Assembly: GCF_004963255.1 (NCBI RefSeq)
Contig: NZ_SUGA01000003.1
Span: 62,001 to 126,000 of the forward strand
Source of the DNA: Mesorhizobium sp.
GTDB taxonomy: Bacteria; Pseudomonadota; Alphaproteobacteria; Rhizobiales; Rhizobiaceae
Direction: 5' to 3'
DNA: 64,000 bases
A program made the translations under genes and the position numbers. The notes under the pieces are model-generated. The model searched no databases. It was not told the DNA's origin and saw only the letters and a list, made by a program, of their open reading frames with translations. Position 1 is the first letter of the stretch. Each line of letters begins with the position of its first letter. Shown here piece after piece: positions 16,922 through 27,132 of the stretch.

Positions 16922-18289
16922 ATGGCAAGCTTCACGAAGCAATTGGCCGACACGCTGGCCGACCTGCCGTTGGAAGTGTTCAGTCCTGCCGCCACCGCCA
17001 AGTCAAAGCTCTGCCTGCTCGATTTCCTCGGCTGCGCCTTCGAGGCATCCGCGCTCGATCCGAGCCAGCAGGCGCTGGCCGCGGTGGCGCCGGCACGTGG
17101 CGGCCACATCATCGGCGAAACCCGGCAGGCCACAGCGGCGGACGCGGCCTTCGTCAACGCGGTCAAGGGTCATGGACTGGTCCGCGAGGACATGCACGCC
17201 GGATCAGTATGCCATCACGGCGTCGTCGTCTGGCCGCTGCTCCTGGCGCTGGCCGAGGCGAAGACGGTTTCGGGGGCGGATCTGCTGCGGGCGGCAATCG
17301 TCGCCTACGAGGTCGGCGGACGGCTGGGCCGGATGCTGATCGACCGCGAGCTTTCGACGCTGTTCAGGCCGACCGGACTGGTGGCTCCCATCGGCGCGGG
17401 ATGCGGCGCGGCGCGGCTCATCGGCCTCGACAGGGAACAGACCGCGGCCGCGATCGCCTTTGCCGCCAACACATCTTCAGGCCTCAACCAGTGGCCGCAG
17501 AGCGGCGGATCGGACATGTTCTTCCATCCGGGCTTCGCCGCGCGCAACGCCTGGATGGCTGTTCAGCTTGCCGCCGCCGGCGCCTATGGAAGCCCGGACG
17601 CGCTCGAGGGAAAATCCGGTTACTTTGCCGCCTTCGCCCGCCGGCCGATGCCGGGACCTGTGCAGCTCTTCCCCGACGGCGAGGCCGATATCCTGGCCGT
17701 CTACCACAAGGCCGCGCCCGCCTGTAATTTCGCCCAGACCGCCTGCCAGACCGCGCTGAAGCTGGTCGAGATGATCGGCCCGGGCGCAGCACCCGTTGAG
17801 CGCATCCATATCCGCGTCCCCGCCGCCGCCGCAGCCTATCCGGGTTGCGACAACACCGGACCCTTCGAGCGTTCGCTGCAGGCCAAGATGAGCATTCCCT
17901 ATGGCGTCGCGGCGGTGTTCGCCAGCGGCCGTCTGTCGGAAGACAATTACAGGGACCTCAAGGACAAGGAGACGCTGCGGCTGATCGATGCCTGCGACCT
18001 CTCGGCGAGCGAGGAACTGACGGCGCAGTTTCCGGCCCGGCAGGGCGCCAGCATCGATGTCGTGCTGGGTGACGGGCGGCAACTGTCGATGGGCCTCGAG
18101 GATGTCATACCGGCAACCGAAGCCGAAATCCGCGCGCGCTTCAGGTCGGCCGCCGCGCCGATCGTGGGCGGCGAGGCCGCAAGGTCGATCGAGGACTTCA
18201 TCGACCGGCTGGAGTCCAAGAAGGATGCCGGCCGGCTGATGCCGCTCTGCGCCCCCAAGGAAAAGGCCAGGCAGCGAAGAGCGGCTTGA
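16922..18289 (+). CDS. MmgE/PrpD family protein (copy 1)
   Basis: The 455-residue cytoplasmic protein belongs to the MmgE/PrpD superfamily, which includes 2-methylcitrate dehydratase, cis-aconitate decarboxylase and iminodisuccinate epimerase. Typical blocks are LCLLDFLGCAFEAS (N-terminal helical domain), VNAVKGHGLVREDMH, VVWPLLLALAEAK, SSGLNQWPQSGGSDMFFHPGF and PACNFAQTA. The start MASFTKQL has GGAGG upstream. Its place between a hydroxyacid dehydrogenase and an SDR, repeated at 42600, points to a dedicated acid-degradation step, but family membership alone does not give the substrate. Confidence 0.85.
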   Translation: MASFTKQLADTLADLPLEVFSPAATAKSKLCLLDFLGCAFEASALDPSQQALAAVAPARGGHIIGETRQATAADAAFVNAVKGHGLVREDMHAGSVCHHGVVVWPLLLALAEAKTVSGADLLRAAIVAYEVGGRLGRMLIDRELSTLFRPTGLVAPIGAGCGAARLIGLDREQTAAAIAFAANTSSGLNQWPQSGGSDMFFHPGFAARNAWMAVQLAAAGAYGSPDALEGKSGYFAAFARRPMPGPVQLFPDGEADILAVYHKAAPACNFAQTACQTALKLVEMIGPGAAPVERIHIRVPAAAAAYPGCDNTGPFERSLQAKMSIPYGVAAVFASGRLSEDNYRDLKDKETLRLIDACDLSASEELTAQFPARQGASIDVVLGDGRQLSMGLEDVIPATEAEIRARFRSAAAPIVGGEAARSIEDFIDRLESKKDAGRLMPLCAPKEKARQRRAA

Positions 18290-18315
18290 GCGGGAAGGCG
18301 CATGGAGGAGGCTGA

Positions 18316-19053
18316 ATGACAGTTCAGCGAAAGACAGCTTTCGTCACCGGCGCCGCCAGCGGCATCGGCCGAGCCATCGCGACAAGCCTCCAGGCCGAGG
18401 GCACGCGCATCGTGCTTGCCGACCGGCAGGCCGAGGCGCTTCAGGCATTGTCAAGCCAACTGGGCGGCGAGGTCTTTGCGCTCCCGCTGGACATCACCGA
18501 CACGTCGGCCGTCGACGCTTGCCTGGAACAGGTGCCGGCGGAATTCCGCGACATCGACATACTGGTCAACAATGCCGGCCACGATATCGGCGGCCGCATC
18601 CGTTTCGACCAGGGATCCCCGGACGATTGGTCCGCGATCATCGAGACCAATCTGATCGGCCTGATGCGGGTGACGCGCGCGATCCTGCCCGGCATGGTCG
18701 CGCGCGGCCGCGGCGACATCGTCAACATGAGCTCGATCAGCGCGCTCCGGATCGTGCCCGAGCAGGCGCCTTACTCAGCCAGCAAGGCCGGCGTGCACAT
18801 GCTGAGCGACATCATCCGCGGCGAGCTCGCGGAGACGCCGCTGCGCGTCATCGAGATCATGCCCGGCCTGACGCGCACCAACATCGTTACCACCCGCCAC
18901 CGCGGCGACGAGGACGCGGCGCGCCAATATTTCGAACGCTTCGGCATGGCGCTCGATCCCGAGGACGTGGCGCGCTGCGTGATGTTCGCGCTGAGCCAAC
19001 CGCCGCATGTCCAGATCGCGCAGATGTTCGTGCTCCCGACGAACAGATGGTAG
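18316..19053 (+). CDS. Short-chain dehydrogenase/reductase
   Basis: The 245-residue classical SDR has TGAASGIG (11-18), NNAG, and catalytic Tyr153/Lys157 (YSASK). The block DLVEDMD-like region found in serine 3-dehydrogenase/YdfG-type enzymes is replaced here by ITDTSAVDACLEQV. It is preceded by GGAGGAGG and follows the PrpD gene by 26 nt, so the three genes 15898-19053 are probably one unit, although a terminator-like repeat separates the first two. The substrate is unknown; a short hydroxy acid or polyol is likely. Confidence 0.85.
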   Translation: MTVQRKTAFVTGAASGIGRAIATSLQAEGTRIVLADRQAEALQALSSQLGGEVFALPLDITDTSAVDACLEQVPAEFRDIDILVNNAGHDIGGRIRFDQGSPDDWSAIIETNLIGLMRVTRAILPGMVARGRGDIVNMSSISALRIVPEQAPYSASKAGVHMLSDIIRGELAETPLRVIEIMPGLTRTNIVTTRHRGDEDAARQYFERFGMALDPEDVARCVMFALSQPPHVQIAQMFVLPTNRW

Positions 19054-19083
19054 GGTCCGACCTACGGCTATAGTCGCGGTTCA

Positions 19084-19111
19084 GGCCGTGCATCGAACCG
19101 GCTGAGCCGGT

Positions 19112-19124
<13 letters not shown>
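19084..19124. terminator. Extended hairpin between convergent genes
   Basis: GGCCGTGC (19084-19091) pairs with GCACGGCC (19117-19124), and GAACCGGC with GCCGGTTC lie inside it, separated by short symmetric bulges. It runs into the last codons of the importer 3 ATPase and can serve both convergent operons. Confidence 0.55.
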
Positions 19125-20601
<1,477 letters not shown>

Positions 20602-20605
<4 letters not shown>

Positions 20606-21696
20606 GCCGCCGTCTCGTCGTCGATTGCCACGATCTTGCCCGAGCCCCTGGCGCCGGCGATCAGCCTGCCGCCTGTCTCGCAGAGCGACGTCACGCCATG
20701 GACGTCGCCATCGGCGCGGCTTTGGTAGCTGCGCAGCATGGCCATGCGGTCGTCGCATCGCACCACCAGGCCGGTCGACCATGTCGGCGACCACGGCTTC
20801 AGCATATTGAGTTTCTTGCGGGCGCCGCCCTGGATCGGCTCGAGAAAGCTCTTTCCGGTCGCCAGCGCCGGCGCGATCCAGTAGGCCGGCTCGATCGTGT
20901 CGACCATGCGGCGCCGGTATTCGTCCTCCTTGAGCACGAATTCGACCAGCGGATTGCGGGGCGCGAACATCGCCAGCCAGAAGCCGCCCGAGGCCGATGG
21001 CGTCATGCGGCCCGGATAGGCGGGCAGAGCCGCGAGCGCGACGCGGGGCTGCGCGCCGCCCGTCAGCGCAAGGACGCGATGCCGCCACGCTTCCGCGACG
21101 AAGATGTCCTTTCCCGAAAGCGCCAGGCCGGCCGCGAATTCCAGCCCGCCGAGAAGCCGTTCGGCGCGGCCGCTGCCGGTGTCGATGTGCCACACCGAGC
21201 CGCTCGCCGACTTGGTCATCAGGTCGCGTTTCCACTCGCTCGCCGCGTGTCGATCGGAGCCCACGGCGACGAACAATCTCGTCGGATCGGCGAAGACCAT
21301 GGCCGTCACGCAAGAAGGATTGATGCCTTCGACCTTCAGCGGCCTTGAGGCGGTGCTGGGGCTTTCCAGAAGAATTCCGCGACCTTCGACCGCAATCGCC
21401 AGGTTTTCGCCCAGGGCGGCGATGCTGGTCACCGGTCCATCCATCGGACAACGCGCGCTCAGCTCAAATTGCGAGGCATCGCCGCTGGTCGAAAGGGTCA
21501 GTAGGTCGTTGCCGGAGGAGCAGAGTATGCCGTCATGCGCTGGTGTGAGATTGTCGACATCGTCGAGCTGCATCAGCACCGGCATCGCGTCCAGCTTCGC
21601 GTTCGGCCGCAAGGGCCCGTCCATCGGCGGCACGGTGCTGCCGGTGAGATCGAAGCCGCGGAAATTGGCCCAGGCATTCCGGATAGCGGCGATCAT
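20602..21696 (-). CDS. SMP-30/strictosidine-synthase-like beta-propeller protein
   Basis: The 364-residue product resembles the six-bladed propeller family of SMP-30, gluconolactonase and strictosidine synthase, by blocks such as GLEFAAGLALSGKDIFVAEA, YPGRMTPSASGGFWLAMFA and GARGSGKIVAIDD. No signal peptide is visible, so it is probably cytoplasmic. Blade repeats are weak in the N-terminal third, and I could not assign metal ligands with confidence. It overlaps both neighbours by 4 nt, so expression is tightly coupled to the transporter. A lactonase or a substrate-sensing role for the imported compound is inferred from context. Confidence 0.72.
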
Positions 21697-23837
21697 GAGC
21701 GGGCGCCCCAATAGGCGTCCTGCGCGCACCAGTTCGGGTCGGCATCAGGCAGGCGGTAACGGCCGATGCGATTGTTGGAGACACCGCCGAGATAGAGCCA
21801 GCCGCGATGCTCGCGCATTGAGGTGATCATGGGATGGTTGAGGCCGCCAAGGTCCCAGAGATTGTCGAGGATCTCGCCCTTCTCGTTGAACTTCACCACG
21901 CAGCCGGTGTTGATGTTGGGATAGAGCCACTGGTCCGGCGCGACGCGACGGGCCATGCGCTTGCGGAAGCCGGGCATGCGCAGCGCCAGATCGAGCGCCG
22001 GCCCGCGCATGCCGAGCAGCGCCAGCCAGTAATTGCCGTCGGAAGACCGGTTGATGTTGTCCGGATAGCCCGGAAGGTTGGAGATCACCTTCTCGGTCCT
22101 GCCCCTCTTCGGACCGTCGAAATAGTAGCGGCTGATCGAGCAGGTCCAGCTCTCGGCGAATATGAAGGATTGCCCGTCGGGGCACATGGCGACGCCGTTG
22201 GCGAACACCAGTTTCGGGATTTCCGTATGCGTCTTGCCGGTGCGCGGGTCGTAGCAGATGATGCGCCCGCTGGCGCGGCTCTCGAGCGCATCGGTCGCCC
22301 AATCCTCCTGCTCGTAGCGGATGGTCGCCTCGCTGAAATAGATGCGGCCGTCCGGCGCCACATCGACGTCGTCGGCCAGGCGAAGGCGCGAATCGTCCAC
22401 CACCGAGAACCAGCTGCGGTTGGTCTCGTCGGTCAGCTTGGTGACCGTCTTGTCGGGCGCCACCTGGAAAAGCCCCATGCCGCCGATGCAGACGAGCAGA
22501 TTGCCGGATTTGTCGAAGGCCATGCCGAGCGGATGGCCGCCAATATGCGCGAACACTTCCGAGCGCTTATGATCGGGACCGAAGAAGCGCACGATGTCGC
22601 CATGGCGCGTGCCGCAATAGAGATTGTCGTCGCGGTCGAGGATGACATCCTCCGGCCCTTCGATCTCGCCGAGGCCGATGATCTCAACCGAGCGCAGGCG
22701 ATCGTTGAGCACATAGGGCGAGCCGGGCGCATCGACTTGCGGCGACGGCGGCAGCGACAGATAGGCGGGCGAGACATAGACCTTGGCCAGGATGCGGTGG
22801 CGGTGCTTCTGCCAGCGCATGTCGACGAAGACGGCGAGCAGAAGGATCGCGCCGAGGATCGTCGAGGTGATCGGACCGCTGATGCCGAGATTGATCAGGC
22901 CGTTGGTCAGCATGAGCACGAGCAGACTGCCTATGATGGCCTTGGCCACGGAGCCGCGGCCGCCGCCGATGGCGGTGCCGCCGAGCACGGCGGCGGTCAG
23001 CGCCTGAACCTCCAGGCCGACGCCGGTGTCGGACCCCGTGCTGCCCAGCCGGGCCGCGAACAGGAAGCCGGCGAGCGCGCACATGGTGCTCGAAGCGACA
23101 TAGGTGAGGAACACCATGAAACGCACATCGATGCCGGCGTTGAAGGCCGAGCGGCGCGCCCCGCCGACGGCCGTCAGCCGCCAGCCGGGCCGCATGCGCG
23201 ACAGCACCAGATGCCAGGCGAGCGCGATGATCAGCGTGATCAGCAGCGACACCGGAATCCCGAGTACCGTGCCTTCGCCGATGAACACCCACAGATCCGA
23301 CATCGAGAACCCCGACATGATCGAGGTGGACATGCGCACGAAGACGATCTCGTAGAGCGAGCGGAAGATGATCAGGCTGACCAGCGTCGTCAGGAAGGCG
23401 CGCAGGCGCAGATAGCCGATCAGCACGCCGTTGATGGCGCCGCAGACCATTCCCATGCCGAGAATGCCGGCGAGCACCGCCGGCACCGGCAGCTCGTAGA
23501 CATTGACGCCGATGAGAGAGAACAGCACGGCCAGCGAAAAGACCGAGGCCACCGAGAGGTCGATGCCGCCCGAGATCATCACGACCGTGAGCGCCAGGAC
23601 GACAAGCCCGAATTCGGCGAACTGCCGGGCCAGATCCGACAGGCTGGAGAGCGACAGGAAATCGGGAATGATCGATCCCATCACCAGCACCGTGAGCACC
23701 AGCGCGGTGAACGGGATGGCGTTGTCGATCCATCGCTTGGACATGATCTCCCCGATCAGATGATCGGGGAGAAAACGCGAGCGCAGTGACGCTAGGGTGT
23801 CGCTGGACATGATGCTGATTGACTTGTCCCCGCTCAC
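21693..23837 (-). CDS. Sugar ABC transporter permease fused to SMP-30/strictosidine-synthase-like domain (importer 3)
   Basis: The 714-residue protein joins two modules in one frame. Residues about 40-345 are a CUT2 permease with GGIDLSV at 90-96 and LGGTAIGGGRGS near 285-296. After a Pro-rich linker (346-385), residues 386-700 form an SMP-30/strictosidine-synthase-like propeller: GEIEGPEDVILDRDDNLYCG, a FSEATIRY block and GYPDNINRSSDGNYW. I see no stop, frameshift or start-like site at the junction. The propeller should face the cytoplasm if the permease ends inside, as usual. The start is taken as the GTG overlapping the binding-protein stop (GTGA); ATG codons at 23810 and 23744 are alternatives. 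Confidence 0.85.
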   Translation of the reverse strand: MSGDKSISIMSSDTLASLRSRFLPDHLIGEIMSKRWIDNAIPFTALVLTVLVMGSIIPDFLSLSSLSDLARQFAEFGLVVLALTVVMISGGIDLSVASVFSLAVLFSLIGVNVYELPVPAVLAGILGMGMVCGAINGVLIGYLRLRAFLTTLVSLIIFRSLYEIVFVRMSTSIMSGFSMSDLWVFIGEGTVLGIPVSLLITLIIALAWHLVLSRMRPGWRLTAVGGARRSAFNAGIDVRFMVFLTYVASSTMCALAGFLFAARLGSTGSDTGVGLEVQALTAAVLGGTAIGGGRGSVAKAIIGSLLVLMLTNGLINLGISGPITSTILGAILLLAVFVDMRWQKHRHRILAKVYVSPAYLSLPPSPQVDAPGSPYVLNDRLRSVEIIGLGEIEGPEDVILDRDDNLYCGTRHGDIVRFFGPDHKRSEVFAHIGGHPLGMAFDKSGNLLVCIGGMGLFQVAPDKTVTKLTDETNRSWFSVVDDSRLRLADDVDVAPDGRIYFSEATIRYEQEDWATDALESRASGRIICYDPRTGKTHTEIPKLVFANGVAMCPDGQSFIFAESWTCSISRYYFDGPKRGRTEKVISNLPGYPDNINRSSDGNYWLALLGMRGPALDLALRMPGFRKRMARRVAPDQWLYPNINTGCVVKFNEKGEILDNLWDLGGLNHPMITSMREHRGWLYLGGVSNNRIGRYRLPDADPNWCAQDAYWGARS

Positions 23838-24838
23838 TTCAACTGGTCGAGCGACCAGCAGGTGCGCGCGCCGATATTGTCCTTGGTCAGCAGCGTCAGC
23901 GGCGTGTAGTAGGAGGTCTTCGATTCGCCTGCCTTGGCGGGCGACAGCAGCGTCTGGACGATCTGCTGGTTGATCGCGTTGCCCTGCAGCGGCACGTCAT
24001 AGCTGATGATCAGGTCCAGCAGCCCCTTCTGGATGTTGTCGCAGCCGATCTGGTTGCCGCCGCCCGAGGTCACGACATAGACGTCGTTGGCCTTGCCCGC
24101 CGCCTGGATGGCAGCGCCCGCGCCGACATCCTGGTTGTCCCAATTGCCGACCACGCCGCAGAGGTCGGGATGCTGCTGCAGCACCGTCTCCATGATGGCG
24201 CGCGCCTTGGCCGGATCGTACTGGGCGGCCTGCTCGGACACGATCTTGATCGCCGGGTCCTTGGCGAAGGTCTGCTTGTAGGCATAGAGCTCGTAGAGGT
24301 CCGACGCCGCTGTTGGCTGGCCGCGGATGATGGCGATCTTGCCGGACTTGCCCGATCCCGTGCCGCACTGCTTCACCAGCGCGTCCGCCTCGATATAGCC
24401 GACGCGCGACCAGTCGGCGCCGACATAGGCGTCGGTCGGCACGACCGATTCCAGGTTGAGCTGGACCACCTTGATGCCGGCGTCCATCGCACGCTTCAAA
24501 AGGCGCGCATAGGACTGGACGTCAGGATTGTGCGCGATGATCAGGTCTGGCTTTTCGGCGATGAGCGCCGTCAGCGCGCGCGTGCCGGCATCCGTGCTCC
24601 AGTTCGGGTCGCGGATCTCGAGCGTGTAGCCGAGGTCGGCCGCCTGCTTGCGCATGATCGCCGCCCAGCCTTCCGTCAGGTCGAAGCCCATGGCCAGCGG
24701 AATAAAGACGACGCGCTTGCCCTTGAGGCCGTCATAGAACGGATTGCGCGACGGATTGTCGAGGCCGTCATCGGCATGTGCGGCCCCCGCCAGGCCGAGC
24801 GCCATGAGCCCGGCCGCCAGGATAGTTCTGAATTTCAT
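23834..24838 (-). CDS. Sugar ABC transporter substrate-binding protein (importer 3)
   Basis: The 334-residue periplasmic binding protein has a Sec signal peptide (MKFRTILAAGLMALGLAGAA, cleavage near AHA-DD at 22-24). The mature fold is Peripla_BP_4 (GKRVVFIPLAMGFDLTEGWA, DLIIAHNPDVQSYARLLKRA, LCGVVGNWDNQDVGAGAAIQ). GGGAGGAAACC precedes the ATG. Unlike the other CUT2 operons here it is the second gene, after a permease, and no hairpin separates it from the fusion gene, whose GTG overlaps its stop. The ligand is unknown. Confidence 0.9.
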   Translation of the reverse strand: MKFRTILAAGLMALGLAGAAHADDGLDNPSRNPFYDGLKGKRVVFIPLAMGFDLTEGWAAIMRKQAADLGYTLEIRDPNWSTDAGTRALTALIAEKPDLIIAHNPDVQSYARLLKRAMDAGIKVVQLNLESVVPTDAYVGADWSRVGYIEADALVKQCGTGSGKSGKIAIIRGQPTAASDLYELYAYKQTFAKDPAIKIVSEQAAQYDPAKARAIMETVLQQHPDLCGVVGNWDNQDVGAGAAIQAAGKANDVYVVTSGGGNQIGCDNIQKGLLDLIISYDVPLQGNAINQQIVQTLLSPAKAGESKTSYYTPLTLLTKDNIGARTCWSLDQLK

Positions 24839-24869
24839 GGTTTCCTCCCGTTGTATTGCAAAGCTTTGT

Positions 24870-25847
24870 TCAGATGTCGCCCTGGCTCTGTTGCGAAGTC
24901 TGCTCGTCCCTCGGGTTGATGAAGCTATCGACCGTGATGGCGAGCAGCAGGATCAGGCTCTTGATGAGGTTCTGCGTGGTGTAGGTGATGTCGAGGATGG
25001 TCATGCCGTTGAGCAGAACGCCGACCAGCAGCGTCCCCACCAGCACGTTGCGCACGCTGCCGCGGCCGCCGCTGAGGCTGATGCCGCCAAGCACGACGAC
25101 CAGCAGCACGTCGTAGATCATGGTCGAGTTGTAGACGCGGGTGCTCATCCCCGAGACGGCCGCGGCCATCACCACGCCGGCGAGGAAAGCGATCAGCGCG
25201 CTGATCACATACTGCGCCACGATCAGCGGGCGCAGCGGCAGGCCGGTGATGCGCGCGGCGAGCGCGTTGTCGCCGGCCGCGTAGACGAAGCGGCCGAAGC
25301 GCGTGCGCATCAACACGAGCGCGACCAAAGCGGCCAGCACGGCAAAGGCGACGATGGGCATCGGCAGGCCAAGGAAAGCCCCCTGCCCGAGGGCATCGAA
25401 CCACGCAACGCCGGCAGGCGAATTCTGAACGTCGATCTGGAACAGGAAGGCTCGTCCCGAGCCATACATCACAAGGCCCATCGCGAGCGTCGTGAATATG
25501 GCTGGAATGTCGGCGTAGGCGATCAGGATGCCGCTGGCCAGGCCGATGGCCAGCGCCAACAGGGCGCCGTAGACCAGGGCCGTGTCGAAGGGCGTGCCGG
25601 CTTGCGCCATCGAAAGCACCCAGGACAGCGACACGACCATGGTCGCCACCATGGCAAGGTCGATGCCGCGGCCGATGACGACCAGTCCCATGCCAAGGCC
25701 CAATATGCCAAGGATGGAGACGCTGCGCACCAGCGCGATCAGATTGCCCGCGGTGAGAAAATTGTTCAGCGTGGCGGCGAAAACCACGAACAGCGCGACG
25801 GCGAGCGCGAACACCACGCCCTCCTGCGACAACCGCGCCTTGGCCAT
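24870..25847 (-). CDS. CUT2-family sugar ABC transporter permease (importer 3)
   Basis: The 325-residue RbsC-type inner-membrane permease has VIGRGIDLAMVA, where RGIDLA replaces GGIDLS, and VVLGGISLSGGRGSVRN near the C-terminus. The start MAKARLSQEG has a strong GGGAGG site 7 nt upstream; the open frame reaches 37 codons further but lacks support. It is the first gene of the importer 3 operon, divergent from the hydrolase gene at 26192. Together with the permease-propeller fusion it would make a heterodimeric channel. Confidence 0.9.
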   Translation of the reverse strand: MAKARLSQEGVVFALAVALFVVFAATLNNFLTAGNLIALVRSVSILGILGLGMGLVVIGRGIDLAMVATMVVSLSWVLSMAQAGTPFDTALVYGALLALAIGLASGILIAYADIPAIFTTLAMGLVMYGSGRAFLFQIDVQNSPAGVAWFDALGQGAFLGLPMPIVAFAVLAALVALVLMRTRFGRFVYAAGDNALAARITGLPLRPLIVAQYVISALIAFLAGVVMAAAVSGMSTRVYNSTMIYDVLLVVVLGGISLSGGRGSVRNVLVGTLLVGVLLNGMTILDITYTTQNLIKSLILLLAITVDSFINPRDEQTSQQSQGDI

Positions 25848-26191
25848 TGCGCCACCTCCCGAACCAGGCCTTGCCGGCCCGGTCGCGAACCCCCTTCGCG
25901 ACCTGCTTTTGCTGCCGGCGACCATCCCCTTTTTGGCTGGCTCAAGACATATCCGCACAGGGAATATCAGTTATGTTTCATGCCGGACCGGGCATCGGAC
26001 GCCCGAGCTGTGCGATGGGTTGAAGGCCGGACCCGTTCGGCAGCGTCGGCAAGACCTGTCATGCGACAAGCGCCATAGCTGTTATCCGGATTCCGCACGG
26101 CCTCATCGCTTCACTCCGCCTTGCCAATCGCGCAAAACTGCTGGGCGGCAAGAGGAGGCGCCAAAGGCGCCTGTCGCATCGGGAGGAAATG
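25848..26191. promoter_or_regulatory. Divergent promoter region with ATAGCTGTTAT box
   Basis: These 344 non-coding bp separate the importer 3 operon from the hydrolase gene. The 11-mer ATAGCTGTTAT is at 26075-26085, 107 bp before the hydrolase start. GGGAGG ribosome-binding sites stand at both ends. No other structure stood out. Confidence 0.5.
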
Positions 26192-27064
26192 ATGACGGAA
26201 GAGCCGCGCAAACAGACGCCGGGGGTCTACAGACGCCGAGTGGGCGATGCCATGGTCACCGTCATCAATGACGGTTTCCTCGATATCAGCGTGGCCATCC
26301 TGCGCGGGACAGAGCGCGGCGACATGGAAGGCCTGATGCGCGAGCAGTTCCGGCACACGGAACCGCGTCTCACCGTCAATGCCTTCGTGATCGAGACCGG
26401 CAAGAACACCGTCCTGGTAGACGCCGGAGGCGGGTCGACCACGGTCTATTCCATGGGGCTGCTGCCGCAAAATCTCGAAGCCGCCGGCTTCAAGCCCACG
26501 GACTTCGACACCGTCCTGCTCACCCATATCCATCCCGACCATTCGAGCGGCCTCATCGACACGGCGGGCAAGCCGCTCTTCCCGCGCGCCGAGATCATCG
26601 TCCACGAAGACGATTTCGACTTCTGGTCCGACCCGGAAAAGCGCGGAAAGTCAGCTGCCGCCGTGCCCTATACCGGCTCGGCGGATGCCCTGCTGACGAC
26701 GTATCGGGGCCGCTTCCGCCCGACGAGTGGCGGCGAGGTGGTACCAGGCATCCGGCAACTCCCGCTGCCTGGGCACACGCCGGGCCACAGCGGCTATCAG
26801 CTCGACTCGGCGGGCGAGACGCTGGTGATGTGGGGCGACACGGTGCACGTGCCGGAGATCCAGATTCCGCGGCCGCAGGTCACCAGCGAGTTCGATGTCG
26901 ACGAAGCGCTGGCGCATGAAAACCGCCGCAAGATCTTCGAGCATGTCGCCAACGAGCGGCTGCTCGTCACCGGCGGGCACCTGCACCTGCCCGGCTTCGC
27001 ACATCTGGTGAAAGCCGGAGATGGCTTCCGCCTTGTGCCTGAAACCTGGATGGTCCAACTCTGA
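26192..27064 (+). CDS. MBL-fold metallo-hydrolase (lactonase-like)
   Basis: The 290-residue hydrolase has the two-metal motif HIHPDH (112-117), then LPGHTPGHSGYQL with the third His, WGDTVHV with the bridging Asp, and GGHLHLPGF with the last His. The order fits AHL-lactonase/AttM-like and related MBL hydrolases. Two tandem ATG codons follow GGGAGG; the second gives the better spacing. It is divergent from importer 3, whose operon carries two SMP-30-like propellers, so an ester or lactone substrate is plausible. No signal peptide is seen. Confidence 0.85.
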   Translation: MTEEPRKQTPGVYRRRVGDAMVTVINDGFLDISVAILRGTERGDMEGLMREQFRHTEPRLTVNAFVIETGKNTVLVDAGGGSTTVYSMGLLPQNLEAAGFKPTDFDTVLLTHIHPDHSSGLIDTAGKPLFPRAEIIVHEDDFDFWSDPEKRGKSAAAVPYTGSADALLTTYRGRFRPTSGGEVVPGIRQLPLPGHTPGHSGYQLDSAGETLVMWGDTVHVPEIQIPRPQVTSEFDVDEALAHENRRKIFEHVANERLLVTGGHLHLPGFAHLVKAGDGFRLVPETWMVQL

Positions 27065-27087
27065 GAACAGACGTCAGAAACAGATAC

Positions 27088-27112
27088 GGGCCGGTCCGAT
27101 CAGAACCGGCCC
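27088..27112. terminator. Bidirectional hairpin terminator
   Basis: GGGCCGGT (27088-27095) pairs with ACCGGCCC (27105-27112) between the convergent hydrolase and livK-like genes. TTCTGTCTTTC follows on the plus strand. Confidence 0.72.
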
Positions 27113-27132
27113 TTCTGTCTTTCGCTCACGCG

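Noticed and set aside
21834..23789. A 651-codon plus-strand frame across the permease-propeller fusion
   Set aside because: It has low-complexity His, Arg, Asp and Gln-rich translation opposite a gene with recognisable permease and propeller motifs; there is no ribosome-binding site.
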